Below, piece after piece: positions 46,545 through 50,461 of a stretch of 50,461 bases of DNA (position 1 is the stretch's first letter; every line of letters begins with the position of its first letter). The notes under the pieces were generated by a model. It saw only the letters and a list, made by a program, of their open reading frames with translations. It searched no databases and was not told the origin of the DNA. Made by a program: the position numbers and the translations under genes. Source of the DNA: Pseudoalteromonas atlantica (GTDB lineage: Bacteria; Pseudomonadota; Gammaproteobacteria; Enterobacterales; Alteromonadaceae). The stretch is from positions 1-50,461 of the forward strand of contig BJUT01000031.1 in NCBI GenBank assembly GCA_007988745.1. The letters run 5' to 3'.

Positions 46545-49500
46545 ATGAAGACTAAACTTCAAAAAACAGCACTCTCACTTGCTATCGCTGCGTGTGTAAG
46601 TGTAAGTGGCGCTGCATTCGCCAACGAAACCACCTCTGCGATTAAGGGTCAAATTACCGGTCCAAACGGTAACCCAGCTCCAGGTACCAAAATAACAATT
46701 TTACACGTACCGTCTGGCTCAGTTAAAACAACAGAAGCAAACGATGCAGGTTACTTTACTGCTAAAGGCCTTCGTGTTGGTGGTCCTTACAAGGTAATCG
46801 TTGATTCTGATGTTTATGCTGATCAAGAATTTAATAACATTATCCTAAACATTGGTAACGATTACCCAGTAAATGCTGCACTTGAGCCACAATCAAGCAT
46901 GGAGCAAATTGTAGTAACAGGTGCACCTATCAGCTCTATGTCTGGTGGTACTGGTCCAGCATCTACATTTACTTTAACTGATCTTGAAAACACGCCTGCT
47001 ATTAACCGTGATTTAAAAGATATCATTCGTATTGACCCGCGTATCACAATTGACGATAGCCGTGGTTCAATCAACTGTGGTGGTGGTAACCCTCGTTACA
47101 ACAGCTTAACGCTAGATGGCGTTCGTATGAACGATAACTTTGGTTTAAGCTCTAACGGTTACCCTACTATTCGTGCCCCTTTCTCGTTTGATTCAATTGA
47201 GCAAGTTTCAGCTGAGCTAGCACCATTTGACGTACAGTACGGTGGTTTTACCTCATGTAACATTAATGCGGTAACAAAATCTGGTGGTAATGAAGTTCAC
47301 GGTGGCATCTTCTACGATTTCACAAGTGATTCATTCAAAGGCGACGAAATTGAAGGCGAAGACGTTGATAACGGTAACTACACCGAAAAACGTTACGGCT
47401 TTAACGTTGGCTTACCGTTAATCGAAGATAAACTATTTTTATTCACTTCATACGAAAAACTTGAAGGTGTTCAACAGTTTAACTACGACGGTTTAAGCAG
47501 CGGCAGTGTAACTGCAGATGATATTGCTCGTATTACAAGTGTAGCTCAATCTGTATATGGTTATGACGTAGGCGGTATGCCTTCAAGTATGCCGGTTGAA
47601 GATGAAAAAATCTTAGTTAAATTAGATTGGAACATCAACGAAGATCACCGTGCAAACTTAATCTATAACTACAACGATGGTAATACGGTTTCACAGTCTG
47701 ATACTGGTTCTAGCCGTGTTTCATTATCTAACCACTTTTACGACCAAAGTGCAGAATTCACATCAATTATTGGTTCTGTTTACTCAGATTGGTCAGATGA
47801 CTTTTCAACTGAAGTTCGTATTGGTAAATCAGAACTAGATGCAACTGTACAGTCACTTGATGCTGCTAGCAGCTTTGGCGAAATGCAAATTCGTACAGAA
47901 GATGGTGGTACGGTTTACATTGGTCCAGATGACTCTCGTCAATCAAATGATTTAGATTACGATACCACTACATTTAAAGTAGCGGGTACTTACTACCTTG
48001 ACCAACACACAATTACTGCTGGTTATGAGTTTGAAGAGTTAGATGTATTTAACTTATTCGTACAGCATACTGAAGGTGAATATCGTTTTGATTCAATCGA
48101 TGATTTTGAAGATGGCTTAGCTGACCGTGTTTACTACAATAATGCTGCAGCGACTAACGATCCAAACGATGCAGCTGCAAGCTTTTCATACGCTCAGCAT
48201 ACGTTTTATGTACAAGATGAATACGCATTTACAGACTTAGATGCAAACATCACGTTTGGTTTACGTTACGATAAATACACAAGTGATGACGTACCTAACT
48301 TCAACCAAAACTTTACTGACCGCTACGGCTTTAGTAACCAAAGCACGTTTGATGGTATTGATTTACTTCAACCACGTGTTGGCTTCCAGTGGTATGCAAC
48401 AGACGAGTTAGAAGTTCGTGCTGGTGTTGGCTTATTCTCTGGTGGTAACCCAAATGTTTGGTTATCTAACTCTTACTCTAACGATGGTATTACAAACATC
48501 GGTACATTCCGCAGCCCAGTTGATTTATTCAATACGCCAAACGTAAATGGCGGCGCGCCTGGTTTTGAAGTACCACAAGATATGTTTGATGAAGTTGCTA
48601 ACACTGTTATTGGCTCAGGTGATTCAGCAACAAACGCTGTTGACCCAGACTTTGAAATTCCTTCAGAGTGGAAATACTCAATTGGTGCAACATACACAAC
48701 TGAAAACGAGTATGTTATTTCACTTGATTACTTATACTCTAAGAAGAAAGATGCAGCGTTAATGCGCGATATCGCACTTGAAGATACAGGTGAAACAACT
48801 TTTGATGGTCGTCCTATTTATGAGTCTATTGAAGGCCGTTCTGGTGAATACCTTCTTACAAATGTAAGTGGCGATAGCGGTGATTCATCGGTTATTTCAT
48901 TAGCAGTAAGCAAAATGTTTGATAATGGCGTAAGCGTTAACTTTGGTTACGCGTACACAGATTCAGACGATGTTAACCCAATGACAAGCTCTGTTGCGGG
49001 CTCAAACTACGGTAATATTGCGCTAACGGATCCTGGTAACCCTGGTGTTGCATCATCAGATTACGAAATCCCACATCGTTTTACTATGACGCTTGGCTAC
49101 ACGCATGAGTTTGTTGATGGTTTTGCTACTCGCTTTAACCTATACGGTGAAGCATACAAAGGCTTACCATACAGCTACACATTTGATGGTAGCGACGAAA
49201 ATGTATGGGGCGATGCTAACTGGAACGGTGATCGTCAATTACTTTACGTACCACTTGAAAACGATCCTAACGTTGTTTACGACATGAGCGCTGATGAAAT
49301 TAACGCGTTTAACGATTTTATCGCGTCTAACGGTTTAGAGCGTGGTGAAATCACTGGCCGTAATGCTGAAAACTCAGATTGGTTTGTTAAATTTAACTTT
49401 AAAGTTACTCAAGAATTACCAGGCTTTATGGATGGCCATAAAGGTGAAGCGTTCTTCGTAATTGATAACTTAACTAACCTATTAAACGATGATTGGGGCG

Positions 49501-49664
49501 TACTTAAAAAAGGTCCTTTCGTTGGCGCTAGCATGATTTCAACATCAATTGATGAGCAAGGCCGTTACGTTTACTCTGGCTTTAATGAAAACAACGCAAA
49601 TACATCAGTACAATCTGATGCGTCATTATGGCAAATGCGTGTAGGTGTTCGTTACACTTTCTAA
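46545..49664 (+). CDS. Oar-like TonB-dependent receptor with N-terminal carboxypeptidase-regulatory domain
   Basis: About 1039 residues from ATG 46545 (GGGA seven bases upstream; ATG 46539 is too close). Signal peptide ending GAAFA, a carboxypeptidase-regulatory-like Ig domain (about 30-105), a plug domain (about 110-250, starting MEQIVVTGAPISS, with a Cys pair in SINCGGGN and FTSCNIN), and a 22-strand-type barrel ending with the aromatic WQMRVGVRYTF. It should import a large or scarce substrate through TonB. The coding sequence has regular, less AT-shifted codons than its neighbours, as in strongly expressed outer-membrane genes. The substrate is unknown; the upstream nuclease suggests nucleic-acid or phosphorus compounds. 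Confidence 0.93.
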   Translation: MKTKLQKTALSLAIAACVSVSGAAFANETTSAIKGQITGPNGNPAPGTKITILHVPSGSVKTTEANDAGYFTAKGLRVGGPYKVIVDSDVYADQEFNNIILNIGNDYPVNAALEPQSSMEQIVVTGAPISSMSGGTGPASTFTLTDLENTPAINRDLKDIIRIDPRITIDDSRGSINCGGGNPRYNSLTLDGVRMNDNFGLSSNGYPTIRAPFSFDSIEQVSAELAPFDVQYGGFTSCNINAVTKSGGNEVHGGIFYDFTSDSFKGDEIEGEDVDNGNYTEKRYGFNVGLPLIEDKLFLFTSYEKLEGVQQFNYDGLSSGSVTADDIARITSVAQSVYGYDVGGMPSSMPVEDEKILVKLDWNINEDHRANLIYNYNDGNTVSQSDTGSSRVSLSNHFYDQSAEFTSIIGSVYSDWSDDFSTEVRIGKSELDATVQSLDAASSFGEMQIRTEDGGTVYIGPDDSRQSNDLDYDTTTFKVAGTYYLDQHTITAGYEFEELDVFNLFVQHTEGEYRFDSIDDFEDGLADRVYYNNAAATNDPNDAAASFSYAQHTFYVQDEYAFTDLDANITFGLRYDKYTSDDVPNFNQNFTDRYGFSNQSTFDGIDLLQPRVGFQWYATDELEVRAGVGLFSGGNPNVWLSNSYSNDGITNIGTFRSPVDLFNTPNVNGGAPGFEVPQDMFDEVANTVIGSGDSATNAVDPDFEIPSEWKYSIGATYTTENEYVISLDYLYSKKKDAALMRDIALEDTGETTFDGRPIYESIEGRSGEYLLTNVSGDSGDSSVISLAVSKMFDNGVSVNFGYAYTDSDDVNPMTSSVAGSNYGNIALTDPGNPGVASSDYEIPHRFTMTLGYTHEFVDGFATRFNLYGEAYKGLPYSYTFDGSDENVWGDANWNGDRQLLYVPLENDPNVVYDMSADEINAFNDFIASNGLERGEITGRNAENSDWFVKFNFKVTQELPGFMDGHKGEAFFVIDNLTNLLNDDWGVLKKGPFVGASMISTSIDEQGRYVYSGFNENNANTSVQSDASLWQMRVGVRYTF

Positions 49665-49690
49665 TCGCATTAGCGTAAAAACGACTAATT

Positions 49691-49719
49691 AAAGCCCATC
49701 TTTTGATGGGCTTTTTTTT
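49691..49719 (+). terminator. Terminator of the TonB receptor gene
   Basis: Stem AAAGCCCATC / GATGGGCTTT, loop TTTT, then eight T. The motif TACCAACCAGCTTAATTAA follows at once. Confidence 0.92.
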
Positions 49720-49737
49720 ACCAACCAGCTTAATTAA
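49719..49737 (+). repeat. Post-terminator motif, copy 3
   Basis: TACCAACCAGCTTAATTAA starts at the last T of the terminator run. It agrees at 16 of 19 positions with the reverse strand of 37024-37042, and shares TACCAA and CTTAAT with 20070-20088. Confidence 0.55.
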
Positions 49738-49876
49738 ATGATCTATTTTAATGATAGATAAATGTGTTGAGAGCTAGGCAAAAAATCCTTATTTAGTTTT
49801 CTAAATATGAATTTTATAACGCAGATAGCGACACATTTAGCCCCTCAAAATGATTAAGTATTATTGCGAATTGATT

Positions 49877-50302
49877 TTATAAGGCACCTTTAAGCTCTTT
49901 TAGTAAATTTAGCAATTGGACTTGTTGCTGCTTACTAAATTTTTCAGCTAATTGTGCTTCCCAGTTTTGTGCATCACGTGCTATGAGCTTGTAAAGTGCA
50001 TTGCCCTGCTCATTTAACATAACCTGCGTTACTCGCTTATCTTGCTGATTTAGTTGTGCTTCAACATACCCTCTTTGCAGCAATGATTTTATAACTCGTG
50101 AAACCGTTGACTTGTCCATATTGGCCTGTGTACATAAATCTTTTGCATTGCTTTTGCCATATTGTGCTAAGTTTGCCAACACCCGCCATTGAGGAATGGT
50201 TAAGTTGTATTTTTGCTGATAAACACGCGCAAAATCATCGCTTATGAGATTTGCCATTTGATTTAACTGATAGGGCAAAAACTGCTCTAGATCTATTTCC
50301 AT
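49877..50302 (-). CDS. MarR-family transcriptional regulator
   Basis: About 141 residues from ATG 50302 (GAGAAAG about five bases upstream; a start at 50329 adds nine residues). The winged helix-turn-helix is clear: LTIPQWRVLANLAQYGKSNAKDLCTQANMDKSTVSRVIKSLLQRGYV, then the wing (QQDKRVTQVMLNEQG). MarR proteins usually repress a divergent gene and themselves and release DNA on binding small aromatic molecules. A palindrome inside a divergent promoter (50383-50400) is the likely operator; the controlled gene lies beyond the window. Confidence 0.93.
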   Translation of the reverse strand: MEIDLEQFLPYQLNQMANLISDDFARVYQQKYNLTIPQWRVLANLAQYGKSNAKDLCTQANMDKSTVSRVIKSLLQRGYVEAQLNQQDKRVTQVMLNEQGNALYKLIARDAQNWEAQLAEKFSKQQQVQLLNLLKELKGAL

Positions 50303-50375
50303 TATTACTTTCTCATCGCATTTACACACTGTGAAAACTGTGCATTTTTATTTACAGGCTAAAACATGCGCCCAT

Positions 50376-50404
50376 TTGAAATTACTCTCACTTGAGAGTA
50401 CTTT
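50376..50404 (+). promoter_or_regulatory. Promoter with MarR-type operator in its spacer
   Basis: TTGAAA (50376-50381), a 17-base spacer and TACTTT (50399-50404) point rightward. The perfect inverted repeat TACTCTC-ACTT-GAGAGTA (50383-50400) fills the spacer, the classical place for repressor binding. Confidence 0.65.
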
Positions 50405-50414
50405 AAACTAATTA

Positions 50415-50461
50415 GGGCCTGTTGACCTTTCAGGATTGAAATTTGTTCAATCTAGGGGCCA
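50415..50461 (+). repeat. Dispersed hairpin repeat, copy 2 (runs off the window)
   Basis: It matches 17594-17639 in the same orientation. GATTGAA-ATTTG-TTCAATC (50434-50452) is a perfect 7-5-7 hairpin. It begins ten bases after the -10 element at 50399-50404, so it could have inserted between a promoter and its gene. Confidence 0.6.

Overview
The window looks like the chromosome of a marine gammaproteobacterium of the order Alteromonadales, most likely Pseudoalteromonas. This rests on gene content and protein style (DnaK/DnaJ, PqiABC, FadE, a large TonB-dependent receptor with an N-terminal carboxypeptidase-regulatory-like domain, a GlyGly-CTERM protein, an S1/P1 nuclease), on the AT-rich intergenic regions, and on the signal types present. 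No rRNA, tRNA, CRISPR array, prophage or intact insertion sequence was seen. Most of the window is ordinary chromosome; the more unusual content is in the intergenic regions.

Layout. (1) 0.2-2.5 kb: fadE, broken by an apparent one-base deletion, with a FadR-like operator at its start. (2) 2.7-10.5 kb: a four-gene RND efflux operon (adaptor, pump, outer-membrane factor, quinone-oxidoreductase-like enzyme) divergent from a LysR regulator, with a perfect T-N11-A palindrome between them; this resembles mexT/mexEF-oprN/mexS in layout. (3) 10.5-11.6 kb: a membrane diguanylate cyclase. (4) 11.7-17.4 kb: a molybdenum-hydroxylase cluster in which XdhC, a MobA/MocA-like transferase, the 2Fe-2S subunit, the Tat-exported molybdopterin subunit and MoaA all lie on the minus strand. 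(5) 17.4-19.3 kb: a dispersed-repeat copy, a DUF6279 lipoprotein, and a 565-bp gap holding a Fur box, a sigma70 promoter, a RyhB-like core and a terminator, which is the strongest small-RNA candidate here. (6) 19.3-26 kb: a Sel1-repeat protein, coniferyl-aldehyde-type dehydrogenase, a DctB-like kinase, a CheY-like regulator, YbaK and small membrane or zinc-ribbon proteins. (7) 26-31.2 kb: dnaK-dnaJ with a sigma32-type promoter, a TesB-like thioesterase with a second FadR-like operator, and a periplasmic binding protein. (8) 31.3-37 kb: pqiABC, a GNAT acetyltransferase and an NhaC-type antiporter. (9) 37-41.4 kb: an M16 peptidase lipoprotein, a MAPEG protein and a cyclophilin with a GlyGly-CTERM tail. 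(10) 41.6-49.7 kb: a 5'-nucleotidase lipoprotein, a two-gene module of unknown function (PhnD-like binding protein plus a two-TM membrane protein), an S1/P1 nuclease and an Oar-like TonB-dependent receptor; the nucleotidase, nuclease and receptor could together serve nucleic-acid or phosphorus scavenging. (11) 49.9-50.5 kb: a MarR regulator with an operator-like palindrome inside a divergent promoter, followed by a second copy of the dispersed repeat that runs off the end.

Shared control can be read from the sequence: two FadR-like sites link fadE and the thioesterase, a Fur box links iron to the candidate small RNA, a heat-shock promoter drives dnaK, and a 19-base motif follows three separate transcription terminators. 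All functional statements come from reading the sequence against known families; no database search was run.
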